A DNA stretch of 64,000 nucleotides from Diplocloster agilis. GTDB taxonomy: Bacteria; Bacillota; Clostridia; Lachnospirales; Lachnospiraceae. The stretch is taken from NCBI RefSeq assembly GCF_019042275.1, contig NZ_JAHQCW010000029.1, forward strand, positions 1 to 64,000. Reading direction: 5' to 3'. This document shows, in pieces, positions 6,696 through 14,597 of the stretch. Made by a program: the position numbers and the translations under genes. The stretch's first letter is position 1. Every line of letters begins with the position of its first letter. Under the pieces are notes generated by a model. The model ran no database searches. It was given only the letters and a program-made list of their open reading frames with translations, and was not told where the DNA came from.

Positions 6696-7142
6696 ATGAT
6701 GAGCAAAACAAGTATGTCTGTAATGGAGATGGGCAGATCTCTCGGCTTATGCAAAACAGAGTCGTATTGGCTTGTTCATAAGGAACAGTTTGAAACACGG
6801 CTTGTCGCAGGCAAAATGCGAGTAATGATAGAGAGCTTCGAGAAATGGTATGCAAACCAACTTCATTATAAGAAGGTCAACGGCGAAATGCCCGGTACGG
6901 AACTACTCAAAAGGACTATGACCGTTCCGACAATGGCATCGCTCTTGGGTATCAGAGAAGCGACCGCTTATGAACTGATACACAGATTACATTTCAGGTC
7001 TGTTAAGACCGAATACAGCAGCCAAAGGTTGCTGATCGACAAAGCCACTTTCTATGAATGGCTTGAAAATCAAACTCACTACAAGATAGTCGAGGGAAAG
7101 GAGAACTTCTATGATAGAGAAGAATTGTCAGAAGCTCAATGA
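6696..7142 (+). CDS. Tandem excisionase-type DNA-binding protein
   Basis: 148 residues made of two related helix-turn-helix units, about 5-62 and 70-130. Each follows the pattern LG(L/I)..(T)..Y.L(V/I)H...F, a basic wing, and ends W..NQ.HYK. It is therefore an internal duplication of the single-domain proteins on either side. The start has AAAGGAGG 6-9 bases ahead (ATG 6696 or 6699). It probably binds two adjacent sites in the attachment region or regulates integrase. Confidence 0.75.
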   Translation: MMSKTSMSVMEMGRSLGLCKTESYWLVHKEQFETRLVAGKMRVMIESFEKWYANQLHYKKVNGEMPGTELLKRTMTVPTMASLLGIREATAYELIHRLHFRSVKTEYSSQRLLIDKATFYEWLENQTHYKIVEGKENFYDREELSEAQ

Positions 7143-7329
7143 GAAGAACGGCGTTCCCAAAGGCAAAAAGAGTTATAACCTCTCGGAGATAATGGCTATT
7201 CTCGGTATCTGTCGTTCTTCTGCTACAAAACTTATCAGGACAAATCAGTTTCGTAGTGTGCGTATCGGTAGAGAGGTTAGAGTTCTCAAGTCAGACTTTG
7301 ATGCTTGGCTTGACAGTAATACGAAGTAA
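7111..7329 (+). CDS. Excisionase-type helix-turn-helix protein
   Basis: A 72-residue protein: YNLSEIMAILGICRSSATKLI, wing VRIGREVRVLKSDFDAWLDSN. It lies directly upstream of integrase, overlapping the tandem protein by 32 bp. Position and size match the recombination directionality factor (Xis) of Tn916-like elements, which promotes excision together with the integrase. Confidence 0.8.
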   Translation: MIEKNCQKLNEKNGVPKGKKSYNLSEIMAILGICRSSATKLIRTNQFRSVRIGREVRVLKSDFDAWLDSNTK

Positions 7330-7343
7330 GGAGGAAGTGCAGT

Positions 7344-8729
7344 ATGGCATCCATAGTAAAAAGAAAAAACAAATTCTCTGTCGTTTATACCTACACGGAT
7401 GACAAGGGCGATAAGCGACAAAAATGGGAAACCTTTGCGACCAACGCTGAAGCCAAAAGACGTAAAGCGGAAGTCGAGTTCCAACAAGAGTCAGGTACTC
7501 TTGTTATTCCTGAAGCAAAGACCGTAAAGGAATTGCTTGAAGATTACACTTCGATTTACGGAGTGAACACTTGGGCAATGTCTACCTATGAAGCAAGACG
7601 AAGCCTGATTTTCAATTACATTAACCCGATTTTAGGAGATGTGAAGCTCTCCGACCTGAACACCCGAATGATGGAAAAGTATTATCAGAACTTGCTCAAG
7701 GTTAAATCGAGGGTGGTAAACAACCGCAAGCCGAATACGGAGTATCTGTCTTGCCACACAGTTCGAGAGGTTCACAAACTGCTCCGTAGTGCTTTTAATC
7801 AGGCGGTTAAATGGGAGCTGATGACAAAGAACCCTTGTGTCAATGCAACGCTCCCACAAGAGGAACACAAGGCTCGTGATATTTGGGATGTTCCCACTCT
7901 CTTTAAGGCTCTTGAGCTTTGCGATGACGATATATTAAGACTTGCTATTAACCTTGCTTTCTCTTGTTCCTTGCGAGTTGGTGAAATGCTTGGACTGACT
8001 TGGGACTGTGTTGAGATCTCCGATGCAAGCATAACAAACGGCACGGCGTTTATATTCGTCAATAAAGAACTTCAACGAGTAAACCGTGATGCACTTGAGA
8101 AATTGAATGAGAAAGGGATCATACTCAAGTTTCCGGCTTTCTTTGCAAGGACAAACACCGCCTTAGTTCTCAAAGAGCCTAAAACAAAGACAAGTACCCG
8201 AAAAGTATTCCTACCTAAGACGGTGGCAGAAATGCTCAAAGAACGTTATCAGGAAATTCAGGAATACAAGGAATTGTTCGGTGACGAGTTCCAAGATTTC
8301 AATCTCGTATTCTGTAATGCAAATGGCAGACCGATGGAGAGCCAAATCATCACCCGTGCCTTGCAGAAACTAATCAAAGACAACGACCTACCGCCCGTAG
8401 TTTTCCATAGCTTGCGACATTCAAGTATTACCTACAAGTTGAAGCTCAACGGCGGTGATATAAAGTCTGTTCAGGGCGATTCCGGTCACGCACAAGTAAA
8501 GATGGTTACTGATGTGTATTCTCACATCATAGACGAGGACAGACGGCTCAATGCACAAAGGTTTGAAGAAACCTTCTACCAAAAGAAAAACCCGTCAGAG
8601 GTCAATGGAGCGACCGTAGAGCCGAAGAAAGAGCCGCAAGGCATAACCGAAGAAGCAATGCTTAACTATATGGTTCAGAACCCTGACTTCTTACAGAAGT
8701 TCAAAGTCCTGCTCGGTGTTGGAAACTAA
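7344..8729 (+). CDS. int: Tyrosine site-specific integrase
   Basis: 461 residues. An N-terminal arm-binding domain (about 1-65) and SAM-like core-binding domain precede the catalytic domain. Catalytic residues are visible: Arg211 in SLRVGEMLGLTW, the HxxR pair His355/Arg358 in HSLRHSS, His382 in GHAQ and the nucleophile Tyr392 in VYSHI. The C-terminal extension after residue 420 is hydrophilic. AAGGAGG lies 8 bases upstream of ATG. As the last core gene before the cargo and the tRNA-derived att site (10817), it very probably integrates the element into tRNA-Arg. Confidence 0.93.
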   Translation: MASIVKRKNKFSVVYTYTDDKGDKRQKWETFATNAEAKRRKAEVEFQQESGTLVIPEAKTVKELLEDYTSIYGVNTWAMSTYEARRSLIFNYINPILGDVKLSDLNTRMMEKYYQNLLKVKSRVVNNRKPNTEYLSCHTVREVHKLLRSAFNQAVKWELMTKNPCVNATLPQEEHKARDIWDVPTLFKALELCDDDILRLAINLAFSCSLRVGEMLGLTWDCVEISDASITNGTAFIFVNKELQRVNRDALEKLNEKGIILKFPAFFARTNTALVLKEPKTKTSTRKVFLPKTVAEMLKERYQEIQEYKELFGDEFQDFNLVFCNANGRPMESQIITRALQKLIKDNDLPPVVFHSLRHSSITYKLKLNGGDIKSVQGDSGHAQVKMVTDVYSHIIDEDRRLNAQRFEETFYQKKNPSEVNGATVEPKKEPQGITEEAMLNYMVQNPDFLQKFKVLLGVGN

Positions 8730-8740
8730 ATACAAAGCAT

Positions 8741-8774
8741 AACGGCAAGATCACAAAATGGTCTTGCCGTTTTC
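8741..8774 (+). terminator. Rho-independent terminator after integrase
   Basis: AACGGCAAGA (8741-8750) pairs with TCTTGCCGTT (8762-8771), followed by TTCTTTT. It separates the integrase from the cargo genes. Confidence 0.85.
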
Positions 8775-8795
8775 TTTTCGCTTTAATGTGTAGAA

Positions 8796-8818
8796 TTTTT
8801 CATATTTATGTGGTATAA
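8796..8818 (+). promoter_or_regulatory. Promoter of the nucleoside phosphorylase gene
   Basis: TATAAT at 8813-8818 lies 37 bases upstream of the start codon; the -35 (TAGAAT, about 17 bp upstream) is weak. Placed in an AT-rich stretch. Confidence 0.5.
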
Positions 8819-8854
8819 TCAATTAGCTAAATAAGAATTTGACGGAGAGATAGT

Positions 8855-9622
8855 ATGGCTATTATTAAAAACGAAATACCGATTTTGGAGTTTGATACAG
8901 AGCAGACAGCAGTTCTTAATCCCACTCATGAAAATCTTGGTTTGAACTTACCCAAGAAATGTGTGTTCGCATTTCTTGGTGCTTACATAGATGAATATGC
9001 CAGTAAAAGTGATACCAAACAGGTATCCACTTTTGAGAGTGCAACGAAGCATTATCCCATTTACATCACCAAATACAAGGGTGAGGACATTGTGCTTTGT
9101 CAAGCACCCGTTGGTGCGGCAGCAGCCACACAGATACTTGATTGGCTGATTGGTTATGGTGTAAGAGAGGTAATCTCGGCAGGTAGTTGCGGTGCTCTGG
9201 AAAAGTTCCCCGAAAGTACATTCCTCGTACCAAACAAGGCTCTGCGTGATGAGGGAACATCTTATCACTATGCGCCCCCTTCTCGATTTGTGGAAATCAG
9301 CGAGAAGGCAAGAAAAGCAATTGAAGAAACCATTCTTGAGCATAGTATGAAATATCAGGAGGTTATAACCTGGTCAACGGATGGATTTTTCCGTGAAACC
9401 AAAGAAAAGGTGGCTTATCGCAAAAGTGAAGGCTGTGCAGTTGTAGAAATGGAATGTTCTGCTCTGGCGGCCTGTGCTGATTTCAGAGGGGCAACCTGGG
9501 GTATGATACTTTATACCGCAGACAGTCTTGCAGATGTTGACAAATACGACGAAAGAAACTGGGGCGGTAATGCATACGAATATGCACTTACGCTCTGCCT
9601 TGATGCGGTTATCAAATTATAA
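8855..9622 (+). CDS. Nucleoside phosphorylase family protein
   Basis: A 255-residue cytosolic enzyme of the purine/uridine phosphorylase and MTA/SAH nucleosidase superfamily. The glycine-rich EVISAGSCGAL segment (phosphate/ribose loop) and the VVEMECSALAACA motif, whose Glu residues contact the nucleoside ribose, are both present. It cleaves or phosphorolyses a nucleoside; the base is not predictable from sequence. It has its own promoter and lies between integrase and ant(6), so it is cargo rather than transfer machinery. Confidence 0.85.
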   Translation: MAIIKNEIPILEFDTEQTAVLNPTHENLGLNLPKKCVFAFLGAYIDEYASKSDTKQVSTFESATKHYPIYITKYKGEDIVLCQAPVGAAAATQILDWLIGYGVREVISAGSCGALEKFPESTFLVPNKALRDEGTSYHYAPPSRFVEISEKARKAIEETILEHSMKYQEVITWSTDGFFRETKEKVAYRKSEGCAVVEMECSALAACADFRGATWGMILYTADSLADVDKYDERNWGGNAYEYALTLCLDAVIKL

Positions 9623-9628
9623 GAACAG

Positions 9629-9658
9629 TTAGAATCAATCTTTTTTTTGTGATATAAT
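9629..9658 (+). promoter_or_regulatory. Promoter of ant(6)
   Basis: TTAGAA (9629-9634) and TATAAT (9653-9658) are spaced 18 bp. The intervening stretch is very T-rich. The start codon is 18 bases further. Confidence 0.6.
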
Positions 9659-9676
9659 TTTATTGAGGTGAATGAA

Positions 9677-10549
9677 ATGAGGACTGAAAAAGAAATATAC
9701 GATTTAGTTTTGAATTTTGCTTTTCAAGATGAGAGAATTAGAATTGTAACTCTTGAGGGGTCTCGCACTAATGTTAATATACCAAAAGACAATCTTCAAG
9801 ATTATGATATTACTTTTTTTGTTATAGATATGGGAGAATTTTTGAAAAGCGATGACTGGCTTAGTGTTTTTGGTAACAGAATTATGATGCAAAAACCTGA
9901 AGATATGGAATTATTTCCTCCAGAAGAAAAAGGATTTTCTTATATAATGCTTTTTGATGATGGTGTAAAGATTGATTTAACTTTGTTACCTGTTTCAATG
10001 CTTGAGGAGTATCTTACTCGCGATAAACTTGTAAAAATCATGTTAGATAAAGATAATATGATTAAAACAGAAATAGTTCCCACAGATGAAGATTATTACA
10101 TTAAGTGTCCAACAGAAAGAAAGTTTGATGACTGTTGTAACGAATTTTGGAATGTTGCAACATATGTATCCAAGGGCTTACTTCGTGGTGAAATACTATT
10201 TGCAATAGACCATATGAATGAAGTATTACGTCATGAGCTTCTTAGGATGATTAGTTGGTATGTCGGTACTGAAAAAGGATTTAATTTCAGTTTGGGTAAA
10301 AACTATAAATTTTTAGATAAGCATATTTCAAAAGAATTGTGGGATAACTTACTAAATACATATTCAATGAGTTCGTATGAAGAAATGTGGAAATCGTTTG
10401 ATTTGTGTCTATGTTTGTTCAAAAAAATATCTAAAAAAGTGGCAGATTCACTTGGTTATAATTATCCTGATTATGATGAAAACGTTACAAAATATTTGGA
10501 AACACAAAAGAGAATTTCAAATAAATATCTTTATGGTAATAGGTATTGA
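9677..10549 (+). CDS. ant(6)-I: Aminoglycoside 6-adenylyltransferase ANT(6)-I
   Basis: A 290-residue enzyme that adenylates streptomycin, giving streptomycin resistance. The ANT(6) signatures LEGSRTNVNIPKDN, QDYDITFFV, MMQKPEDMELFP, KIDLTLLP, DDCCNEFWN and ILFAIDHMNEVLRHELLRMISW are all present; GSR..DYD is the nucleotidyltransferase core. The C-terminal part, from NFSLGKNYKFLDKHIS onward, resembles ANT(6)-Ib more than ANT(6)-Ia as I recall them. ATG 9677 is 6 bases after GAGGTG; a GTG three codons upstream overlaps that site. Codon use is strikingly AT-rich compared with both flanks, pointing to a different origin within the element. Confidence 0.92.
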   Translation: MRTEKEIYDLVLNFAFQDERIRIVTLEGSRTNVNIPKDNLQDYDITFFVIDMGEFLKSDDWLSVFGNRIMMQKPEDMELFPPEEKGFSYIMLFDDGVKIDLTLLPVSMLEEYLTRDKLVKIMLDKDNMIKTEIVPTDEDYYIKCPTERKFDDCCNEFWNVATYVSKGLLRGEILFAIDHMNEVLRHELLRMISWYVGTEKGFNFSLGKNYKFLDKHISKELWDNLLNTYSMSSYEEMWKSFDLCLCLFKKISKKVADSLGYNYPDYDENVTKYLETQKRISNKYLYGNRY

Positions 10550-10816
10550 CAAATTCCAATTTAGCGAAGTGAGTAAAATAAATAAAACTCGGTAACAGAC
10601 CGAGGTACAAGCGATTAAATAAAGGCATCTTGTGGGAATATAACCGTTTCCCTAAATCCGACCCCCTTGCTAATTCCCATCTAATGAAACGGTCGAAAAC
10701 GGGGTAAAATTAGCAGTAATTCCATAACACAGCTTAACACTCAAAGTGCGAAAAAGCCTTGAAAATACGGGATTATCGGGTACAGGAAGTGACTCTACAA
10801 CCGAGTTTCGAGGTCA
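10550..10816. other. Non-coding element end with interleaved inverted repeats
   Basis: No gene. It contains a hairpin CTCGGT/ACCGAG (10588-10604) and two overlapping inverted repeats in the order A-B-A'-B': ACCGTTTC (10643) and GAAACGGT (10686), TGCTAATT (10668) and AATTAGCA (10708). Near the junction AGTGACTC (about 10789) and GAGGTCACT (10810-10818) form a further inverted pair. This is where integrase and excisionase arm sites are expected. Confidence 0.5.
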
Positions 10817-10861
10817 CTCCTAAGCGGTAGGTCGGGTGTTCGAATCACCTCGGGAACGCCA
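10817..10861 (+). tRNA. 3' fragment of tRNA-Arg (CCU), attachment site
   Basis: The 45 bases read as anticodon loop CTCCTAA (anticodon CCT), stem GCGGT, variable AGGTC, T arm GGGTG-TTCGAAT-CACCT, acceptor strand CGGGAAC, discriminator G and CCA. The 5' half is absent: the bases ahead do not form the partner strands (ACCGC or GTTCCCG expected). A 3' tRNA fragment beside an integrase cargo region is the classic footprint of a tRNA-integrating element, so this marks its right boundary, with chromosome following. Confidence 0.8.
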
Positions 10862-10870
10862 GTAAGCAAC

Positions 10871-10908
10871 GCCGAAAGCCTTGATTTATCAGGGGTTTCG
10901 GCTTTTTT
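10871..10908 (+). terminator. Terminator behind the tRNA fragment
   Basis: GCCGAAA (10871-10877) pairs with TTTCGGC (10896-10902), followed by six T residues. It is probably the native terminator of the original tRNA gene, which supports the chromosome beginning here. Confidence 0.85.
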
Positions 10909-11096
10909 GTTTCTGGACGGAGGGAGAACGGCTGAACTAAATCACAATGAGGTCAACGCCACATATTTATTTATGGCGGGAAGCTATCTTACCATTCACG
11001 GTACTTTGTAATTAATAATTTTGAAACAAAACTCAAACACGAGGCAAACAAATATCTGATATGTTATATAAAAAATGGCAGATTGGGGGTGGATAT
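10909..11096. other. Chromosomal intergenic stretch after the element
   Basis: No gene or clear promoter seen. The end of the stretch holds the ribosome binding site GGGGGTGG of the next gene. Confidence 0.4.
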
Positions 11097-11783
11097 ATGC
11101 CAAAAAGGATACGGTCAATCCGTGATACCCATAAATTCGTCATTGAAAAGGTCGGGAAAAATAAAAGCTGGTCTCTGCACATTACCGGTGCATCCTGCAT
11201 GGGAAATCTTTTTGTAGGTATGGGGAAATTAGTCATGGGAATCATGTCCCTGTCTTTTTTTACCTGTGTCAGTGCTTTTTATACATTTGGAATGGTGGTT
11301 GCAAAAATCTGTCTGCTTAAAGGCTTGATTCAGGAAAATGCACAGGAAAAGCAATACCGATATTACAAATTATCTGGTATGATATTGATTGTGGCGAGTG
11401 TGCTGTATGTGATTTATTCCACCCGGCTTTTATGGCATCCAATGGTCAGCCATTATGACATATATATTGGACTTGGGATTGCCGCCTTTGCCTTTACAGA
11501 GCTTGGATTAAACATTCGAGGGGTTATCGTGGAGCGTCATAACCATACGTTACTGTTCCACGCAATCAGAATGATAAATCTGGCTTCCTCTCTGATCTGC
11601 CTTGTATTGACACAGACAGCCATACTATCTTTTACCCATGATACTATGCCGGATTATGATCCGTCTGTCTCAAATGGGCTGATGGGGATTTTAATGGGAA
11701 TAGCAGCAACTTTGATTGGCTGCATCATGTTGTGGCGTGTCCAAAGAATAAAACGAAAACAGGAAACGGAGAAAAACGAATGA
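11097..11783 (+). CDS. Membrane protein co-transcribed with a two-component system
   Basis: A 228-residue protein with five or so membrane segments (about residues 40-70, 95-115, 122-142, 160-180, 195-215) and a basic C-terminus. I do not recognise the family. ATG 11097 follows GGGGGTGG by 5 bases. Its stop overlaps the response regulator start (ATGA), so it is the first gene of the operon and a plausible sensory or target partner of the kinase. Confidence 0.75.
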   Translation: MPKRIRSIRDTHKFVIEKVGKNKSWSLHITGASCMGNLFVGMGKLVMGIMSLSFFTCVSAFYTFGMVVAKICLLKGLIQENAQEKQYRYYKLSGMILIVASVLYVIYSTRLLWHPMVSHYDIYIGLGIAAFAFTELGLNIRGVIVERHNHTLLFHAIRMINLASSLICLVLTQTAILSFTHDTMPDYDPSVSNGLMGILMGIAATLIGCIMLWRVQRIKRKQETEKNE

Positions 11784-12451
11784 TACACATTCTGGTGGTT
11801 GATGATGACTGTAAGCTGAACCAAACAGTCTGTAATTATTTAAATGACTGCGGCTTTCAAGCAAAAGGCGTTTTGGACGCTGAGGCTGCTTATGATGAAA
11901 TGTATAACAATTTATACGAGCTTATTATATCGGATATTATGATGCCCGAAATTGATGGGTTTGAGTTTGCACAGACAGTGCGGCAGCTCAATAAAAACAT
12001 CCCCATTTTATTCATGTCTGCCAAGGATGATATACCCTCCAAGCAGAAAGGTTTTCAGTTAGGCATTGATGATTACATGGTGAAGCCGATTGAACTGGCT
12101 GAACTGGAAATGCGAGTGCGGGCGCTCTTAAGGCGGGCGAATATAGAAATGGAGCGCAGGCTGGTGGTGGGCAATCTGGAACTGGATGCAGATGGCATGA
12201 CAGCGGAAGTCGGCGGCGAGGAAATCATGGTAACTACAAGGGAATTTAATATCTTATATAAGCTGCTCTCTTATCCCAAAAAGACATTTTCCCGCGCCCA
12301 GCTTATGGATGAATTTTGGGGACTGGAAAGTGAAACCAGCCTAAGAGCGGTGGATGTTTACATCACAAAGCTGCGGGATAAATTTTCTGTCTGTGATGGC
12401 TTTGAAATTAAAACCGTGCGCGGACTTGGTTATAAGGCGGTACTATTATGA
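11780..12451 (+). CDS. OmpR-family response regulator
   Basis: 223 residues: receiver domain with acidic pocket DDD (8-10), phosphoacceptor Asp52 in ISDIMMPE and the conserved Lys in VKP, then a winged-helix DNA-binding domain (about 130-223, with TTREFNILYKLLSYPKKTFSRAQLMDEFWG and the RAVDVYITKLRDKF recognition segment). It overlaps both neighbours by 4 bp, so it is translated together with the upstream membrane protein and the kinase. Confidence 0.93.
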   Translation: MIHILVVDDDCKLNQTVCNYLNDCGFQAKGVLDAEAAYDEMYNNLYELIISDIMMPEIDGFEFAQTVRQLNKNIPILFMSAKDDIPSKQKGFQLGIDDYMVKPIELAELEMRVRALLRRANIEMERRLVVGNLELDADGMTAEVGGEEIMVTTREFNILYKLLSYPKKTFSRAQLMDEFWGLESETSLRAVDVYITKLRDKFSVCDGFEIKTVRGLGYKAVLL

Positions 12452-13530
12452 GGGAAAAGAAACAGTTTGCAGACCGGCGTGTGAAGAAAAAACTCTTTCC
12501 GATTTCAACCTTTATTTCCGTTTTCTTCGCTTTTGCTGTGTTTACTACCATTCAAATGAAAATATTGGGAAAGTCTATTGATGCTACCAATATACCAAAA
12601 TCAAATGAAATTGCTATTTTTGTGGTTTGGCTTTTATCAGCGGCAGCTTTTACGCTGTGGACAAATATCCAGATTACAAGGCATTATCAAAAACCTATTG
12701 AGGAATTTTCGGAGGCTGCCCGTAAAGTGGCATCAGGTGATTTCTCAGTTTATCTTGCCCCGCACCACACGGCCGATAAATCCACGCATCTGGATGTACT
12801 ATTTGCGGATTTTGATAAAATGGTGGAAGAACTGGGAAGTATTGAAACACTGAAAACGGATTTTTTCTCGAATGTGTCGCATGAAATAAAAACTCCCCTT
12901 GCGGTAATCCAGAATAATGCAGAGCTCCTGCAAAAAGACAGCCTGACAGATGAACAGCGCAAGGAATATGCAGAAACAATCCGCCATGCGACAAAGCGGC
13001 TTTCTAATCTCATTACAAATATGCTGAAGCTGAACAAGCTGGAAAAGCAGGCAATACAGCCGCAGCCACAAATTTATGATGTCTGCGAACAGCTTTGCTC
13101 CTGCGCCCTCCAATTTGAGGATATGTGGGAGGATAAAGGGATAGAATTTATAGCAGAAATAGAAGATTGCGCCAAAATAGAAGCGGATGCGGAACTGATG
13201 GATTTAGTATGGACGAATCTGCTCTCCAACGCACTTAAATTTACTCCAAAGGGAGGAACCATTACGCTGCTCCAAACCTCAGAGCCGGAGGAAGTTATGA
13301 TATCTATAAAAGATACCGGATGTGGCATAGATGAGGAAACCCTGCGCCATATTTTTGATAAGTTTTATCAGGGAGATACCTCCCACTCTACGGAGGGCAA
13401 CGGTCTTGGCCTTGCTCTTGTTCAGCGTATTTTACAGTTATCTGATGGCAGTATCACAGTAGACAGCACAGAGGGGAAAGGCTCGACCTTTACTGTCCGA
13501 TTGCCGGTATCCTATCGCAAGGAGGTTTGA
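12448..13530 (+). CDS. Sensor histidine kinase
   Basis: 360 residues with two membrane segments (about 19-40 and 55-75) enclosing a very short external loop, HAMP-like linker, phosphoacceptor His145 in SNVSHEIKTPLAV, and an HATPase domain with N box NLLSNALKF, G1 DTGCGID and G2 GNGLGLAL. The tiny external loop implies sensing within the membrane or through a partner, as in peptide-antibiotic sensors, and the 228-residue membrane protein is the obvious candidate. Confidence 0.92.
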   Translation: MREKKQFADRRVKKKLFPISTFISVFFAFAVFTTIQMKILGKSIDATNIPKSNEIAIFVVWLLSAAAFTLWTNIQITRHYQKPIEEFSEAARKVASGDFSVYLAPHHTADKSTHLDVLFADFDKMVEELGSIETLKTDFFSNVSHEIKTPLAVIQNNAELLQKDSLTDEQRKEYAETIRHATKRLSNLITNMLKLNKLEKQAIQPQPQIYDVCEQLCSCALQFEDMWEDKGIEFIAEIEDCAKIEADAELMDLVWTNLLSNALKFTPKGGTITLLQTSEPEEVMISIKDTGCGIDEETLRHIFDKFYQGDTSHSTEGNGLGLALVQRILQLSDGSITVDSTEGKGSTFTVRLPVSYRKEV

Positions 13531-13539
13531 TGAAGAATC

Positions 13540-14070
13540 ATGCAGGTTGAAAAAGGAAAAAAACCCTTTGTCGGATATGAATATAAAAAAATTACGGTAA
13601 ATAAAAATGCGGTGTCTATGTATCTGGACTGTTACAAAAACTTCGGCTGGTTCACCGATGAAAATGTAGCAAATGAAAGTGGAAATTCTCAGATAACGGT
13701 ACAGATGAAGCGAGATCGGAAGCTCATAAACAGAGTGGAGCTGACACGCTTGCAGAAACATTTTGAGGCTTGTGCAAACGAGATAGAAACTCTGGAAAAA
13801 TCTAAGACTTCCACTGCGGCTGTGTGTGCGCTCGTTGTTGGAGTGATTGGCACTGGATTTATGGCTGGTTCCACCTTTGCCGTAACACATGAACCGCCCG
13901 TTATATGGCTGTGTGCCGTGCTTGCCGTGCCTGGTTTTGCAGGGTGGCTGCTTCCTTATTTTCTATACCGTTTCATGATCCGGAAACGGACGAAAAAAGT
14001 GTTCCCTCTCATCGAAGCAAAGCGGGAGGAAATATACGAAATATGTGAGAAAGGACATTCTCTTTTATGA
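13540..14070 (+). CDS. Small two-segment membrane protein, paralogue 1
   Basis: 176 residues: N-terminal soluble part beginning FVGYEYKKITV, a basic helical stretch (KRDRKLINRVELTRLQKHFEACANEIETLE), two membrane segments (about 90-110 and 115-135) and a basic C-terminal tail. It is clearly homologous to 14598-15152. Located 9 bp after the kinase stop and followed by a terminator, so it is likely the last gene and a target of this two-component operon. Function unknown. Confidence 0.75.
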   Translation: MQVEKGKKPFVGYEYKKITVNKNAVSMYLDCYKNFGWFTDENVANESGNSQITVQMKRDRKLINRVELTRLQKHFEACANEIETLEKSKTSTAAVCALVVGVIGTGFMAGSTFAVTHEPPVIWLCAVLAVPGFAGWLLPYFLYRFMIRKRTKKVFPLIEAKREEIYEICEKGHSLL

Positions 14071-14087
14071 AAATGCTTGATAGATGT

Positions 14088-14122
14088 GCCGATGCTCCGA
14101 TTGGAGTGTCGGTGCTTTTTTT
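14088..14122 (+). terminator. Terminator of the two-component operon
   Basis: GCCGATGCTCC (14088-14098) pairs with GGAGTGTCGGTGC (14103-14115) allowing G-T pairs, followed by seven T residues. Confidence 0.75.
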
Positions 14123-14230
14123 ATTTCAGATTAATATTATGCAAACAATACTCAAGCAATACCGAAACAAAAGCCAGATATACTAAAGGCATAGTCAGAG
14201 ATAAAAAATCAAAAAAAGGAGAATAAAATT

Positions 14231-14584
14231 ATGAGTAACTTTAACGCAAACGAGCAGGATCAAAAGAAAGCGGAAAGCATCCGCCGCCAGTACATTTCCC
14301 GTGAGGACAACAAAATGGAACAGCTCCAAAAACTGGATAACAAAGTGAAAGCACCGGGTAAGGTAATTGCCGGCATCCTCGGTATCATTGGCGCCTTGGT
14401 CATGGGGGCAGGAATGGCACTAGTCATGGTATGGGGCAACATGACAATGGGGCTGGCTTTAAGCATCCCCGGCCTAATTGTGGCACTGCTGGCAATTCCG
14501 ATTTATGCCCTGATTACAGCCAGCCGTAAAAAGAAATATGCATTTGAAATTATGCGGCTGAGCGACAGCCTGATGCACCAATAA
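14231..14584 (+). CDS. Small membrane protein with two membrane segments
   Basis: 117 residues; a highly charged N-terminal helical part (residues 1-45, rich in Lys/Glu/Gln) precedes two glycine-rich membrane helices (about 46-70 and 76-98) and a short basic tail. AAAGGAG lies before the start. Proteins of this kind are sometimes labelled dihydropteridine reductase in databases; nothing here shows a reductase fold, so I do not use that name. It forms a three-gene unit with the two frames that follow. Confidence 0.7.
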   Translation: MSNFNANEQDQKKAESIRRQYISREDNKMEQLQKLDNKVKAPGKVIAGILGIIGALVMGAGMALVMVWGNMTMGLALSIPGLIVALLAIPIYALITASRKKKYAFEIMRLSDSLMHQ

Positions 14585-14597
14585 GGAGGGCAAAATT

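Larger units (their letters stand above)
1..10861. mobile_element. Right part of an integrative resistance element
   Basis: The stretch is bounded on the right by the tRNA-Arg fragment and continues beyond the left edge. It holds tet(W), ant(6)-I, an ImmA/XRE switch, translesion polymerase, sigma-like and MazF-like proteins, excisionase-type proteins and a tyrosine integrase. No relaxase, coupling protein or type IV secretion gene is visible; these would have to lie to the left for it to be self-transmissible. Confidence 0.75.

Noticed and set aside
10588-10604. Terminator after ant(6)
   Set aside because: CTCGGT/ACCGAG forms a hairpin but no T-run follows on either strand, so termination is not supported.
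10740-10861. Complete tRNA-Arg gene
   Set aside because: The bases preceding the anticodon loop do not supply the D arm, 5' acceptor strand or 5' anticodon stem; only the 3' fragment is present.
1-10861. Conjugation genes inside the window
   Set aside because: No relaxase, coupling protein or secretion ATPase was found, so calling the element self-transmissible from this window alone is not justified.
14231-14584. Dihydropteridine reductase
   Set aside because: Similar small proteins sometimes carry this label, but the sequence is two membrane helices with a charged head and shows no nucleotide-binding motif.
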